A stretch of 55,554 nucleotides of DNA from Chitinophagaceae bacterium (lineage in GTDB: Bacteria; Bacteroidota; Bacteroidia; Cytophagales; Cytophagaceae). Below the pieces are notes generated by a model. The model saw nothing but the letters and a program-made list of their open reading frames with translations, had not been told where the DNA came from and ran no database searches. A program made the position numbers and the translations under genes. The DNA lies in NCBI GenBank assembly GCA_028288365.1, contig JAQBNU010000099.1:1-55554 (forward strand), read 5' to 3'. Positions 33,897 to 43,421 of the stretch are shown piece after piece (positions within the stretch are counted from its first letter, which is position 1; the number at the start of each line of letters is the position of its first letter).

Positions 33897-34259
33897 TTAC
33901 CCAATCTTAAAATTCGTCAGCAACTCCTTATGAAACTGGTCGATGATTTTTTGTTCTTCTGCTGAGATACCTTGACATGATTCGGCCAGATTTTCTAGAA
34001 TGATTTTAAAATCGCTGTAGCCATCGAAAGCACCGTAGGCACGAAAAGTTAGCATCGCGTTGTTGAAAGCATCGGTGATGGTGCGCGTGCTGGTGATTTC
34101 CTGTTTAAAAGAAAAAAGAATATCGTACTCGTAGCGGTGGTGTTTGATGGCCTGTGCAATCAGTACTTTTTCTTCCTCCTGAATTTTTCCGTCTACAGCA
34201 GCCAGTGCGTATAGAATTTCTCCGAAGGCTTCAAATAATTGTTCTTTGCTTACCGGCAT
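33897..34259 (-). CDS. TerB-like (tellurite-resistance-type) helical protein
   Basis: ATG at 34259 gives 120 residues (MPVSKEQLFEAFGEIL...). The longer frame to 34355 runs into the DUF5686 gene and is not likely. The sequence is all helical and matches TerB-type domains: GEILYALAAVDGKIQEEEKVLIAQAI, then YSDFKIILENL and ISAEEQKIIDQFHKEL. The acidic DGKIQEEE loop is where family members bind metal. TerB domains are found near membranes in stress responses. It is the last gene of the patatin-DUF5686 run, one base after the DUF5686 stop, so a joint role at the membrane is plausible but unproven. Confidence 0.75.
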   Translation of the reverse strand: MPVSKEQLFEAFGEILYALAAVDGKIQEEEKVLIAQAIKHHRYEYDILFSFKQEITSTRTITDAFNNAMLTFRAYGAFDGYSDFKIILENLAESCQGISAEEQKIIDQFHKELLTNFKIG

Positions 34260-34260
34260 G

Positions 34261-36660
34261 TTATATGTTGAAGTTGAATGAAAATTTCCAAACAATATTA
34301 TCACTGAACTTATCGTATTGGTATTCTCCCAGACGAAGGAATACACCACCTCCAAGACCTACTTTCATTCCGGATAATTTGAAAGAAAGAATGTCGTTTA
34401 ACAATAACCCTGCTTCAGAATAATTTTTATCCATGGTTTTGAATGGTGTAATTTCCCCTTGATGGCGTTGCGGATTTCTCAGGGTACCATTGCCATGGTT
34501 GTACAAAAGCAATAAGGATGGTTTAAACAGTTTGCTTCTGTAATACAATCTACCAAAATTATGAGAAATAAAAATGGCCCAGTAATGATCACTTAAAAAT
34601 TCATTATAGCCCATGGTCTCAAAACTATTATGAATCACCACAGACGGCGATTTCAGACTTCCTTTGCCATTGAAAAGCATGGTATAGGGTGCATCGCCAA
34701 CGGTAGCACCGGCAATAAATTGAAGATGGGTGGTACCAAACTGAACCAGTTTTAATTCCTGGTCAATCCGGATGTCCCATTTATAAAACGTATAGCCGCT
34801 TTGATAAATACCCTTGTCGTAATTTTGAGTAAAACCTCCATAGAATACAGGATATTTACTGCCTAGTTCTATTTTACGATCCGATAGTTTGATGAAGTTT
34901 TCAAAAGGAGCAATCCGCGCAGAAGCTTTTAACAAGTTAAACTGCATGTGGTGTGCATTGGCACCGTTGTAAAAATAATCGTAGTCCGTATGCAAATCTG
35001 TCCATTCGCTGGCGACATGCAAGTCTACGTTTTGATAAGGATGGATCGTAGAGTAGAGCGAAATTGTGCTGTTGTAATCCATGATTTTCAACTGGTACTT
35101 GCGAAGTCGCTCACTGGAAAATACTGGATCTGAAAAATACTGGTCGTTGTTGCCTGCCTCTGTCAACTGATAACTGTAGTCCGCGCCAATCTTCCATTCC
35201 AGCGGCACGTTGATTTTGTAGGTACCCCCCAAGCCGTATTTCAATCGCTTGTCTGCAAGACCGAAAGCCACAAAACTTTTCAAGGCAATGCGCTTGCTGA
35301 AGTTTTCATTGGTCACACCACCAATACCCAGACGGAACCCTTCCACGGCATTGAGGTTGATCAATTTATTGGTTTCAAGATCTACTTTGCCTAATGGGAT
35401 AAAACCGTAATAAATATTTTCTCCAATGTTTAATAATTGTTGCACGAAGCGTGCATACTTCACCTCGTCGTAATAATTATAAGTCAGGGAATCTGCTCTG
35501 GTCAACGCATAAGGCCTGGTGAAGCCTGACAAGGAATCTTGTTTGGCTACCAATACCGTATCGTTGATTTCTACTACATATTCATCAAATTTTGTTTTAC
35601 CAACAACCGCATCAGGATACAGTGTAGTAGACGACTGCAGGAAGAATTTCTTTTTATCCTTTTGCAATGGAGAAACATCAGAGACACGCATGCTGTAGTT
35701 TTGCAATGAACGATCGGTGTTGTAAGACAAGCAATATTCCCTGAAATTTTTATTGTCCCAGGCTGGGTAACACACAAAGTTTTTGATGCTGTAGTTGGTG
35801 CTGGAGATCGTCATCAAGCCATAGATGGCACTGAAGTTACTGTTGGGTCTGGGTGTAAACTTAATCGTCCAGTACAGCACACCGTCTGTTGAAAAAGAAT
35901 CGACTACGGCATACGAGTATTTCGCCAGCGCATTGGCAGCAAGGGGAGACGTATAGTCTTTTTGATTGATGTTAATAAAATTATTATAAGGATTAGGAAT
36001 GAATTCATGACACGTTTGTGCAAATACCAGTGGCAAGGCGAGTCCGGACGATTTTGTACTGGTATATAGCTCTTTCCGTTTCACCTGGTTTTTGAGGTAC
36101 AGCTTGCTGTTTGTTTCCATGATGTAGAGGTGATGTTCCGGAGAAAAAAGCCTGGGAGCACGTACGCCAAAAAGTTTAAGTACTCCCAAAAGCGCTCTGT
36201 TTAGGCCATCCGGTTGTTCACTGCCAACGGTGTAGCGCGTATATAATTTATACGAAGTGTTTTTTCCGTTGAGAAAATCATTGCGATGGGCATTGTCCTG
36301 TGCTTGCTTGACAACGGCGATAGACAGGCCAGAAGAATATTCTTCCGGAACATAAAGTTGATGCAAACTAAGTGCGATGGTAAGCTCCAGATTGAAATCA
36401 CCATGTTCCAGGATCAATACTTTTTCACGGTATTGAAAATTAAAAACTTTAACGGTGAGGGATTTGTTGCTGGCTTCGAAACTTATTTTACCTTGTGCAT
36501 CACCGATGAGGTGTTGCGTGTCGTTGACGACAACATGCGGAAATGGAATGATAGAATAGTTGACTTCGTTGTATACACTAAGCGTTACTGTTCTGGCCTG
36601 AACACTGAGGCAGGCAAAAAAAAACAAACAATAAAAAGATTTGAAATAGCGCAACACCAA
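34261..36660 (-). CDS. DUF5686 outer-membrane protein with carboxypeptidase-regulatory-like N-terminus
   Basis: The 799 residues have a signal peptide (FKSFYCLFFFACLSVQA). Next is a carboxypeptidase-D regulatory-like beta-sandwich (about 22-110, SIIPFPHVVVNDTQHLIGDAQGKISFEASNKS). The rest matches the DUF5686 family: PNPYNNFININQKDYTSPLA, the mid-region YYGFIPLGKVDLETNKL, and a long C-terminal beta-barrel with alternating aromatics ending in KFSFNFNI. It is predicted to sit in the outer membrane. The family has no established function and is confined largely to Bacteroidota. It lies three bases after the patatin gene and one before the TerB-like gene, so the three are probably one transcript. 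Confidence 0.85.
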   Translation of the reverse strand: MVLRYFKSFYCLFFFACLSVQARTVTLSVYNEVNYSIIPFPHVVVNDTQHLIGDAQGKISFEASNKSLTVKVFNFQYREKVLILEHGDFNLELTIALSLHQLYVPEEYSSGLSIAVVKQAQDNAHRNDFLNGKNTSYKLYTRYTVGSEQPDGLNRALLGVLKLFGVRAPRLFSPEHHLYIMETNSKLYLKNQVKRKELYTSTKSSGLALPLVFAQTCHEFIPNPYNNFININQKDYTSPLAANALAKYSYAVVDSFSTDGVLYWTIKFTPRPNSNFSAIYGLMTISSTNYSIKNFVCYPAWDNKNFREYCLSYNTDRSLQNYSMRVSDVSPLQKDKKKFFLQSSTTLYPDAVVGKTKFDEYVVEINDTVLVAKQDSLSGFTRPYALTRADSLTYNYYDEVKYARFVQQLLNIGENIYYGFIPLGKVDLETNKLINLNAVEGFRLGIGGVTNENFSKRIALKSFVAFGLADKRLKYGLGGTYKINVPLEWKIGADYSYQLTEAGNNDQYFSDPVFSSERLRKYQLKIMDYNSTISLYSTIHPYQNVDLHVASEWTDLHTDYDYFYNGANAHHMQFNLLKASARIAPFENFIKLSDRKIELGSKYPVFYGGFTQNYDKGIYQSGYTFYKWDIRIDQELKLVQFGTTHLQFIAGATVGDAPYTMLFNGKGSLKSPSVVIHNSFETMGYNEFLSDHYWAIFISHNFGRLYYRSKLFKPSLLLLYNHGNGTLRNPQRHQGEITPFKTMDKNYSEAGLLLNDILSFKLSGMKVGLGGGVFLRLGEYQYDKFSDNIVWKFSFNFNI

Positions 36661-36663
36661 CGG

Positions 36664-39021
36664 TTAAGGGTTCAGTAGAAGGGAGTCCAGCGGTTTGTGG
36701 AGTAATATTTTTTTCAGTTCACTCAGCGAAGCCTGGTTGTTCGATTCCAAAATGGTACGCACCAGGCTTTCTTTTTCTCTGGTGGTCAGGTGCCAGCTCA
36801 GTGCGGCTCTTTCATTTTGTTCCATTTGCGTGATCTCATCCGGATTGATCTTACGCTCCTGCATCTTATGCCAGTACTTGGATTTAGGAATGTATTCAAA
36901 TTCTATCACGTCCAGATCGGTCTCTAACCAGCTTTGTGCATACTGCAATACGTTGTCGTTGCTGAGGTCCTGGAAGTAATCCCAGTTGCTGTACAAGGAA
37001 CTGATCGGGCTAGATAACTTCTGCCAGGCGGAAGGACTCTGGTTATCTTCTATCGGAGATTCTTTTTCCGAATCACGGATGTTGACGAATACCACGCCAC
37101 CTGTATTTTCTTCGACCCAATCCTGAAACTCATACAGGAAGCGCACCGCATCGTTGATCCCGAAGTTGTCTGCTAATCCGGCATCCATGATTTCCATGGT
37201 CGGTTCGCTTGGCAATTGCACGTTAGGTGTTACATAAGGAAACGTAGCCACCATGCGCAGCGCGCTCAGGTAATGCAGGTTGTCCGCATCCTGCGCAGCA
37301 AACAATTTTCTGAATTCAACGCCTTTGATCTTTGGCTTCAAATCTTTTTCTGCATTGTATGTGGCCGCACTCATGAAGGAAAGATCCTGTGGAGAGATGA
37401 ATAGTTTTCTGCCATCGTTGACGATGGTAGGAGAAAGAATCACCATCGGAATGATGGATTGTTGTTCCGGTGCTTTGTAATCACTGATGGTTTTGTTGAA
37501 TACAAAATCAGTATTGCGATTGAGTGTTTGTTCAAAAGCATAACCTCTGTCTTTCATGTATTCGTATTTGCCGTCGGTAAATTTTTGAAAACGGAAAAAT
37601 AAATCGTTGACCACCAAACTGAAAATGACAGGATTCAACATGTCCTTGGAAATGTTAGTCAGGTATTGCGTACTATACACATCATCGATCTTACCGGTTT
37701 GTTTGCGCAGGTACAACTCTCTGTAGTAGCTGGCGCCAATCATTCCACCCGAAGCACCGGTAATGAGCATGGCGTGCTTCATCAGGTCTCCGTTCAGTTC
37801 GTTGTCTACATATTGCAGCGTATTCAACGTCCACAGCGCCGCACGCTGTCCGCCGCCGCTGACACAAACAAATACCATTTTAGGTTTACTGCCTACCGGA
37901 AACTTCGCTTTCCAGTTGTTGAGTATACCCACCATTTTTTGTTTGTCACGGATCACGTCGCTGGGTTTGGTCAGGTTGTTTAATTCCTGTAAAGAGTAGG
38001 AGGCTTTGTGTTTTGTTTTGTAGTTGATGCCATACACCTGGTAATCGGTGTCAATCACATTGTACTTGCTGAGCATGTTGATCGCGACAAAAGCGATAGC
38101 CAGTATGGTCAGTGACCAGCCTCTTAGCCAGTAACTGAAGGCACCGGTAAACATCACGATCATGGAGAATAGGAGGATGCTGCTGGCAGCGGCAGGAATT
38201 TGAAACAAAGGATTGTCTCTAAATAAACCCAACAAGATAATGACTGCTACCAAAAAGAATTCAACGATCACTGCGTTTAAATGGTTCTGATCAAAAATAC
38301 GAATGATCATCAGTTTATCGACGGTACTGTTGCGATCAATGGATGACACGCGAAAGGGCAGTGCCACGTAATTGTCGACTTTGATTTTATTTTTCTTAGA
38401 CTGGTTGTACTTCTTCAGTACATTCACCCGGTTCATTTTGTTTTTTCTGATTTGTCCTTCCAGGTTGTTGGCCAACAGAAGAAATACGTCTTTGTTGGTG
38501 AAGGTGAAATAAAGAAAGAGCAGAAACATGATGAAGAGCATGCCCGTGATAAAGGCTCCGATTTCAAGCACGATATCCATTTTGTGCTGGAATCCGTTTT
38601 TGTACTGAAAGAAAAAAATGTTAAAGCAATAAACAGTTACAAATAAAACAGGAATCAAACTGTTGTTGAAACAGAAATTAGCAAAGGGACTTTTGATGCT
38701 GGCCAGAAAGTTGAACTTGTAACTGTCCAGAATATATATCGTGATGTGAAAGGATGTAATGAAAATTCCCATGGACAAGCCGATGATGAAAAAACCTTTG
38801 AGGTTCGTTTCATTCAGGTATTCGGGATCTAGAAAAAGGTAAGGAGCGCCAAATACACGGCCCGCCGTTTGTGTGATGAAGCCAAACAAGAGCGCCCAAA
38901 TAGCAAGCAGTACTTGATTTTTCTTAAAATTCAACAACAACAACTGGATCGGAAACGAATGGTAAAAAGACATCCATCTTGTCCTGATATTTTCTGTGTT
39001 GATGTTAAACCTAAAAGTCAT
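36664..39021 (-). CDS. Patatin-like phospholipase with N-terminal membrane region
   Basis: The 785 residues divide into a membrane part and a lipase part. The first 320 residues hold about eight helices (near 28-50, 75-100, 120-140, 150-175, 248-268, 275-298, 303-318). The patatin domain (about 380-700) has the oxyanion motif VSGGGQRAA (Gly389-391), the nucleophile elbow TGASGG (Ser424) and the MDAGLADNFG motif (Asp613), so the Ser-Asp dyad is intact. Such enzymes release fatty acids from membrane lipids. The lipase domain is likely cytoplasmic, but topology is inferred. It heads the minus-strand run with DUF5686 and TerB-like genes. TATATTTA just upstream of its ATG resembles a -7 element. 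Confidence 0.88.
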   Translation of the reverse strand: MTFRFNINTENIRTRWMSFYHSFPIQLLLLNFKKNQVLLAIWALLFGFITQTAGRVFGAPYLFLDPEYLNETNLKGFFIIGLSMGIFITSFHITIYILDSYKFNFLASIKSPFANFCFNNSLIPVLFVTVYCFNIFFFQYKNGFQHKMDIVLEIGAFITGMLFIMFLLFLYFTFTNKDVFLLLANNLEGQIRKNKMNRVNVLKKYNQSKKNKIKVDNYVALPFRVSSIDRNSTVDKLMIIRIFDQNHLNAVIVEFFLVAVIILLGLFRDNPLFQIPAAASSILLFSMIVMFTGAFSYWLRGWSLTILAIAFVAINMLSKYNVIDTDYQVYGINYKTKHKASYSLQELNNLTKPSDVIRDKQKMVGILNNWKAKFPVGSKPKMVFVCVSGGGQRAALWTLNTLQYVDNELNGDLMKHAMLITGASGGMIGASYYRELYLRKQTGKIDDVYSTQYLTNISKDMLNPVIFSLVVNDLFFRFQKFTDGKYEYMKDRGYAFEQTLNRNTDFVFNKTISDYKAPEQQSIIPMVILSPTIVNDGRKLFISPQDLSFMSAATYNAEKDLKPKIKGVEFRKLFAAQDADNLHYLSALRMVATFPYVTPNVQLPSEPTMEIMDAGLADNFGINDAVRFLYEFQDWVEENTGGVVFVNIRDSEKESPIEDNQSPSAWQKLSSPISSLYSNWDYFQDLSNDNVLQYAQSWLETDLDVIEFEYIPKSKYWHKMQERKINPDEITQMEQNERAALSWHLTTREKESLVRTILESNNQASLSELKKILLHKPLDSLLLNP

Positions 39022-39250
39022 GCTTTAAATATAAGTCTTTTTCGGCAAGTGAGTCAATATAGAGGAGGAATTAGTGTGTTGAAGGTTGTGATGTTTACGT
39101 TCGTTGATTTATCTCTTGTTTAAAAGATGTAGCATGTTACTTATTTGATGTTTGTTTTAGAGAAGGTTATAAAAAATCTTCGGGAAATCAGGAGAGAACT
39201 TCATGTGTTTCTTTGTTCTTTTTACGGATTGATTTGCACAATAATACGGC
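39022..39250. other. Gene-free spacer upstream of the patatin operon
   Basis: This is the first part of the 848-base gap between the patatin gene and lepA. It has no ORF of coding character and no RNA gene. It presumably holds the minus-strand promoter. The rest of the gap is filled by two repeats (39251-39481 and 39528-39650). Confidence 0.5.
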
Positions 39251-39481
39251 AGTCCCGTCAGGGATATCATCTCTGTAGAAAAATAGTACAACAGATGAAG
39301 AAGTCCCTTTAGGGATGGCATATACAGCAGTTTGTATGTTTGAGGGATGTTTATTGGCATAGCGGTTCTCCATGGGCTGCTCAACGTTATCCATCATACG
39401 TTGGAAAAAGATGTCGTCCCTAAAGGGACTTCAAGGACTAACGGGTTGATGTGTTACAGAGATGATGTCCCTGACGGGACA
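39251..39481. repeat. Nested double inverted repeat (GTCCCTnnnGGGAC hairpins)
   Basis: Outer arms AGTCCCGTCAGGGAT (from 39251) and ATGTCCCTGACGGGAC (to 39480) are complementary over about 27 bases with few mismatches. Inner arms GAAGTCCCTTTAGGGA (39299) and TCCCTAAAGGGACTTC (to 39432) pair in the same way. Each arm is itself a small palindrome. The centre (39340-39410) has no ORF. The layout resembles Bacteroidota REP-like or MITE-like elements. Confidence 0.75.
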
Positions 39482-39527
39482 ATTAGATACAGAGCAGTGC
39501 AGACTGTACTATTGTGTCATGTCTTTT

Positions 39528-39650
39528 GCGTTAGGGATCGAGCGGAAAGCCCGAAGTGCGTTGGCTTTGAGCGCTGACGGACTTGCAGCGAGAGCCCGGC
39601 CCCGCCTTCGAACTTTTATTCTCAAAGGCGAATCTTGACGGGGAACGCCC
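39528..39650 (+). repeat. Dispersed modular repeat, copy 4
   Basis: It begins with GCGTTAGGGATCGAGC, includes GGAAAGCCCGAAGTGCG and AGCGAGAGCCCGGCC, and ends with GGGGAACGCCC. It is closely similar to the minus-strand copy at 31276-31400, apart from an unrelated hairpin-like core near its end. It is placed directly after the nested inverted repeat. Confidence 0.82.
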
Positions 39651-39842
39651 AACAAAACACTAACGATTACATTCACTTCAACAATGCCATAAACATTCTC
39701 CAACCGTGGTAAAATAAATCCACATCCTTCTTCTTCAACAAGCTTAATTTTAACCTTATTCTTCACACCTTACTTATTCACAATACACCTTTATCAGACA
39801 AAAAGAATCCCCGAAACCCTACCTAAAGCACCCGCTTTTTGT

Positions 39843-39850
39843 TAAATTTG
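39843..39850 (+). promoter_or_regulatory. Possible -7 promoter element of lepA
   Basis: TAAATTTG fits TAnnTTTG and lies 19 bases before the lepA ATG. No TTTG is seen at the expected upstream distance, so support is partial. Confidence 0.35.
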
Positions 39851-39869
39851 AAGGCGTATTTATACATCA

Positions 39870-41657
39870 ATGGAAAACATCAGAAACTTTTGCATCATTG
39901 CTCATATTGATCACGGTAAAAGTACCCTGGCAGACAGGTTATTAGAATTCACCAATACCGTTTCTCAAAGAGACTCGAAAGCACAGGTATTGGATGATAT
40001 GGATTTGGAAAGAGAGCGAGGCATCACCATCAAGAGTCACGCGATTCAAATGGATTATACCTTTCAAGGTAAGAAGTATATTCTCAACCTGATCGACACT
40101 CCCGGTCACGTGGATTTTTCTTATGAAGTATCCCGTTCTATCGCCGCTTGTGAAGGCGCGTTACTGATTGTAGATGCGGCTCAGGGAATTGAAGCCCAGA
40201 CGATTTCTAACTTATACCTGGCTTTGGGACATGACCTGGAGATCATTCCTGTGCTCAATAAAATAGATTTGCCGGGCGCCATGCCGGAAGAAGTGAAAGA
40301 CCAGGTTGTAGACCTATTGGGCTGTGACCGTGCAGGCATCATACATGCCAGCGGTAAAGAAGGCATTGGTATCGCCGATATTCTGGAAGCCATCATCACA
40401 CGCATTCCGGCTCCGAAAGGAGATCCTGCAGCTCCGCTACAGGCGTTGATCTTCGACTCAGCCTTCAATTCATTCCGTGGTATAGAAGTTATGTTCCGTA
40501 TTTTTAACGGTACCTTGAAAAAAGGAGAGCGTGTTAAATTTACCAACACCGCTAAAGAATATTTCGCCGATGAAATCGGTGTCTTGCGATTAGACAAAGA
40601 GCCACGCCTACAAATGGAAGCGGGCAATGTAGGTTACATCATTTCCGGTATCAAAGAAGCGAAAGAAGTAAAAGTAGGAGATACCATCACGCACAAAGAC
40701 AGACCAGGCGAGGCGATACAAGGTTTTGCCGAAGTGAAGCCCATGGTATTTGCCGGGATCTATCCGGTGGAAACTTCTGAGTTTGAAGAGCTGCGTGCCT
40801 CGATGGAAAAACTCCAACTCAACGATGCGTCATTGGTGTGGGAACCTGAAACATCCGCTGCGCTTGGCTTTGGTTTCCGTTGCGGATTCCTGGGCATGTT
40901 GCACATGGAAATTGTACAGGAACGTTTGGAACGAGAGTTCAACATGACGGTGATCACTACCGTACCATCCGTACAGTTCAGAGCCTACACCACAAAAGGT
41001 GAAATGATTTTGGTCAACGCGCCATCCGATATGCCGGATCCATCTTCTTTGGATTACATCGAAGAACCGTTCATCAAAGCACAGATCATCACGAAAGCAG
41101 ACTATGTAGGTCCCATCATCTCCTTGTGTATGGACAAACGTGGTTTGATCAAGAACCAGATTTATTTGACATCAGACAGAGTAGAGTTGACATTCGATTT
41201 GCCTTTGGCAGAAATCGTATTCGACTTCTTCGATAAATTAAAAACGATTTCCCGCGGTTATGCTTCACTCGATTATGAGTTGATTGGTTTCCAAACTTCC
41301 AACGTAGTGAAGCTGGACATCATGCTCAACGGTGAAAAGGTAGATGCCTTGTCGGCCATCGTGCACCGCGACAAAGCGTACGACTGGGGAAAAAGATTGT
41401 GCGAAAAATTGCGTGAGTTATTGCCTCGTCAAATGTTTGAGATCGCGATTCAAGCCTCTATCGGAGCGAAGATCATTTCCAGAGAAACGGTAAAAGCCTT
41501 GCGTAAAAACGTATTGGCAAAATGTTACGGCGGTGATATTTCCCGTAAACGTAAATTGCTCGAGAAACAAAAGAAGGGAAAGAAACGCATGCGCTCTGTC
41601 GGCAACGTAGAGATCCCGCAGGAAGCATTTATGGCGGTGTTGAAGCTTGATCAGTAA
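39870..41657 (+). CDS. lepA: Elongation factor 4 (LepA), ribosome back-translocating GTPase
   Basis: The 595-residue GTPase has the full G-motif set near the N-terminus: [14 protein letters not shown] (G1), RERGITI (G2), [14 protein letters not shown] (G3) and LNKIDLP (G4). EF-G-like domains II, III and V follow. The LepA-specific C-terminal domain ends in [33 protein letters not shown]. The [14 protein letters not shown] start and [23 protein letters not shown] segment are diagnostic. It acts on the 70S ribosome under ionic or cold stress and in initiation. It is a single gene between two repeat clusters. Confidence 0.98.
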   Translation: MENIRNFCIIAHIDHGKSTLADRLLEFTNTVSQRDSKAQVLDDMDLERERGITIKSHAIQMDYTFQGKKYILNLIDTPGHVDFSYEVSRSIAACEGALLIVDAAQGIEAQTISNLYLALGHDLEIIPVLNKIDLPGAMPEEVKDQVVDLLGCDRAGIIHASGKEGIGIADILEAIITRIPAPKGDPAAPLQALIFDSAFNSFRGIEVMFRIFNGTLKKGERVKFTNTAKEYFADEIGVLRLDKEPRLQMEAGNVGYIISGIKEAKEVKVGDTITHKDRPGEAIQGFAEVKPMVFAGIYPVETSEFEELRASMEKLQLNDASLVWEPETSAALGFGFRCGFLGMLHMEIVQERLEREFNMTVITTVPSVQFRAYTTKGEMILVNAPSDMPDPSSLDYIEEPFIKAQIITKADYVGPIISLCMDKRGLIKNQIYLTSDRVELTFDLPLAEIVFDFFDKLKTISRGYASLDYELIGFQTSNVVKLDIMLNGEKVDALSAIVHRDKAYDWGKRLCEKLRELLPRQMFEIAIQASIGAKIISRETVKALRKNVLAKCYGGDISRKRKLLEKQKKGKKRMRSVGNVEIPQEAFMAVLKLDQ

Positions 41658-41664
41658 ATACGTG

Positions 41665-41823
41665 CAGTCTTGCCCCTAAATCCCCTGAAGGCGACTTGTC
41701 GATGTAAAGACATGACTTCAGGAGACTAAGAGCAATACATTTAAAAGGTATTCAGCAAGAAAATAAAATTGCACAAAACAATTTATATGAAAGTCCCCTT
41801 CAGGGGATTTAGGGGCAAGACAC
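41665..41823. repeat. Inverted pair of the 33-bp palindromic element downstream of lepA
   Basis: The copies at 41665-41697 and 41791-41823 face each other across 93 bases. The left copy has a few mismatches. A third, decayed copy (GACTTCAGGAGACTAAGAGC) is at 41710-41729. The region between lepA and folD is otherwise empty. Confidence 0.85.
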
Positions 41824-41881
41824 TAGTTTTAACAAAAGCTTTTAATAGGTTCATACCATTGTTTAAATAAAAAAGAACTCC

Positions 41882-42784
41882 ATGAGTAACTCCGTTTCCA
41901 CCTCCTACACCCTCATCGACGGTAAAAAAGCTTCTGAAGCCATCAAAGAAAAAATTGCTGCAGAAGTGATTTCCTTTAAAGCCAAAGGCGGCAAGACTCC
42001 GCACCTGGCAGCAATCATCGTGGGTAATGACGGGGCGAGTGAAACGTATGTGGGCAACAAAGTAAGAACCTGTGAAGCCATCGGATTTAAATCTACACTC
42101 GTACGTTTTCCGGCGGACATCTCGGAAGCAGAATTGTTGCAGAAAGTAGAAGACATCAACAACGACACAGACATCGACGGATTGATCGTGCAATTGCCAT
42201 TGCCGGCTCACATCTCGGTGGAGAAAGTAACGTCCAAAATCAAACCGGAGAAAGATGTAGATGGTTTTCATCCCGTCAATATCGGCCGCATGAACAAAGG
42301 TTTGCCTTCGTTCATATCTGCAACACCATTCGGTATTTTATTATTGCTCGAACATTATAACATACCAACAACAGGTAAACACTGCGTGGTTGTTGGTCGC
42401 AGCCACATCGTGGGTTCTCCCATCAGCATACTCATGGCGCAGGATACTAAAGTAGGAAACTGCACGGTGACATTATGCCATCGTCATACCAAAGACTTAT
42501 CTGCCATTACGAGACAAGCCGATATTTTAATTGTAGCCACAGGCAGACCGGGAATGATCACGGGAGACATGGTCAAGGACGGTGTAGTGGTGATTGATGT
42601 GGGTATCACACGTGTGCCGGATGCGACGAAGAAAACAGGTTTTGCCATCAAAGGCGATGTGGATTTCGACAGCGTGGCTCCTAAATCGAGCTACATTACA
42701 CCGGTTCCAGGTGGCGTAGGATTGATGACCATCGCTTCGTTGATGATGAATACATTGAGTTCTGCTAAAAAGGAAATCTACTAA
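41882..42784 (+). CDS. folD: Bifunctional methylenetetrahydrofolate dehydrogenase / methenyltetrahydrofolate cyclohydrolase
   Basis: The 300-residue enzyme interconverts 5,10-methylene-THF and 10-formyl-THF. It shows [16 protein letters not shown] (catalytic Tyr and Lys), [10 protein letters not shown] (cyclohydrolase motif), [12 protein letters not shown], the NADP site [12 protein letters not shown], and the C-terminal [18 protein letters not shown] at 41882 gives a slightly long N-terminus ([16 protein letters not shown]); the core begins near residue 10. queE starts three bases after its stop, and the PorE-like gene follows, so the three are probably co-transcribed. It supplies the 10-formyl-THF used by Fmt. 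Confidence 0.97.
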   Translation: MSNSVSTSYTLIDGKKASEAIKEKIAAEVISFKAKGGKTPHLAAIIVGNDGASETYVGNKVRTCEAIGFKSTLVRFPADISEAELLQKVEDINNDTDIDGLIVQLPLPAHISVEKVTSKIKPEKDVDGFHPVNIGRMNKGLPSFISATPFGILLLLEHYNIPTTGKHCVVVGRSHIVGSPISILMAQDTKVGNCTVTLCHRHTKDLSAITRQADILIVATGRPGMITGDMVKDGVVVIDVGITRVPDATKKTGFAIKGDVDFDSVAPKSSYITPVPGGVGLMTIASLMMNTLSSAKKEIY

Positions 42785-42786
42785 AC

Positions 42787-43410
42787 ATGAATACCGCGGC
42801 TTCAGTGAAACCATCGCTACCGATCATGGAAGCCTTCTACACCATTCAGGGAGAAGGTTACTACACCGGGCAGGCTGCGTACTTTATTCGTACAGGTGGC
42901 TGCACCGTAGGTTGTCACTGGTGCGATGTGAAAGAATCCTGGGATGTATCTATCCATCCTATGATCGCTGTGGAAGAGATTGCCGCAGAAGCCGCACGCC
43001 ACCCGGCACGCCTAGCGGTGATTACAGGCGGAGAACCCTTAGAGCATGATCTGACAGCTTTATGCGCAGCGTTGAAGGCAAAAGGATTTCAACTCAACAT
43101 AGAAACATCCGGAGCTTCTCCTTTATCCGGTCAATGGGACTGGATCTGTCTTTCTCCGAAAAAATTCAAAGAGCCTTTGGCAGAAGTGCTCGCAGCCTGT
43201 GACGAATTTAAACCCGTAATTTTTCATCCATCGGATATAAAGTGGGCGGAAAATTTCGTTTCTTTATTGAAGAAGCCCAACGTGAAATTGTTTTTACAAC
43301 CCGAGTGGTCTAAACGAGAGGCATTGATGCCGACCCTTGTGGAGTACGTAAAAGCCAATCCGCAATGGCAGATCTCTTTGCAGACACATAAGTACATGAA
43401 CATTCCTTAG
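42787..43410 (+). CDS. queE: 7-carboxy-7-deazaguanine synthase (radical SAM)
   Basis: The 207-residue enzyme converts 6-carboxy-tetrahydropterin to 7-carboxy-7-deazaguanine, in queuosine biosynthesis. The N-terminus has MEAFYTIQGEGYYTG. The radical-SAM cluster motif CxxxCxxC is made by Cys39, Cys43 and Cys46 in GGCTVGCHWCDVKESWD, and the SAM-binding GGEPLEHD follows. C-terminal SLQTHKYMNIP is the QueE ending. It lies three bases after folD and 11 before the OmpA-type gene. Other queuosine genes are not in the window. Confidence 0.96.
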   Translation: MNTAASVKPSLPIMEAFYTIQGEGYYTGQAAYFIRTGGCTVGCHWCDVKESWDVSIHPMIAVEEIAAEAARHPARLAVITGGEPLEHDLTALCAALKAKGFQLNIETSGASPLSGQWDWICLSPKKFKEPLAEVLAACDEFKPVIFHPSDIKWAENFVSLLKKPNVKLFLQPEWSKREALMPTLVEYVKANPQWQISLQTHKYMNIP

Positions 43411-43421
43411 TCTACGATTTT

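Noticed and set aside
39157..39766. Several 69-85-codon ORFs upstream of lepA
   Set aside because: They overlap the nested inverted repeat and the modular repeat and match each other only through the repeat arms.
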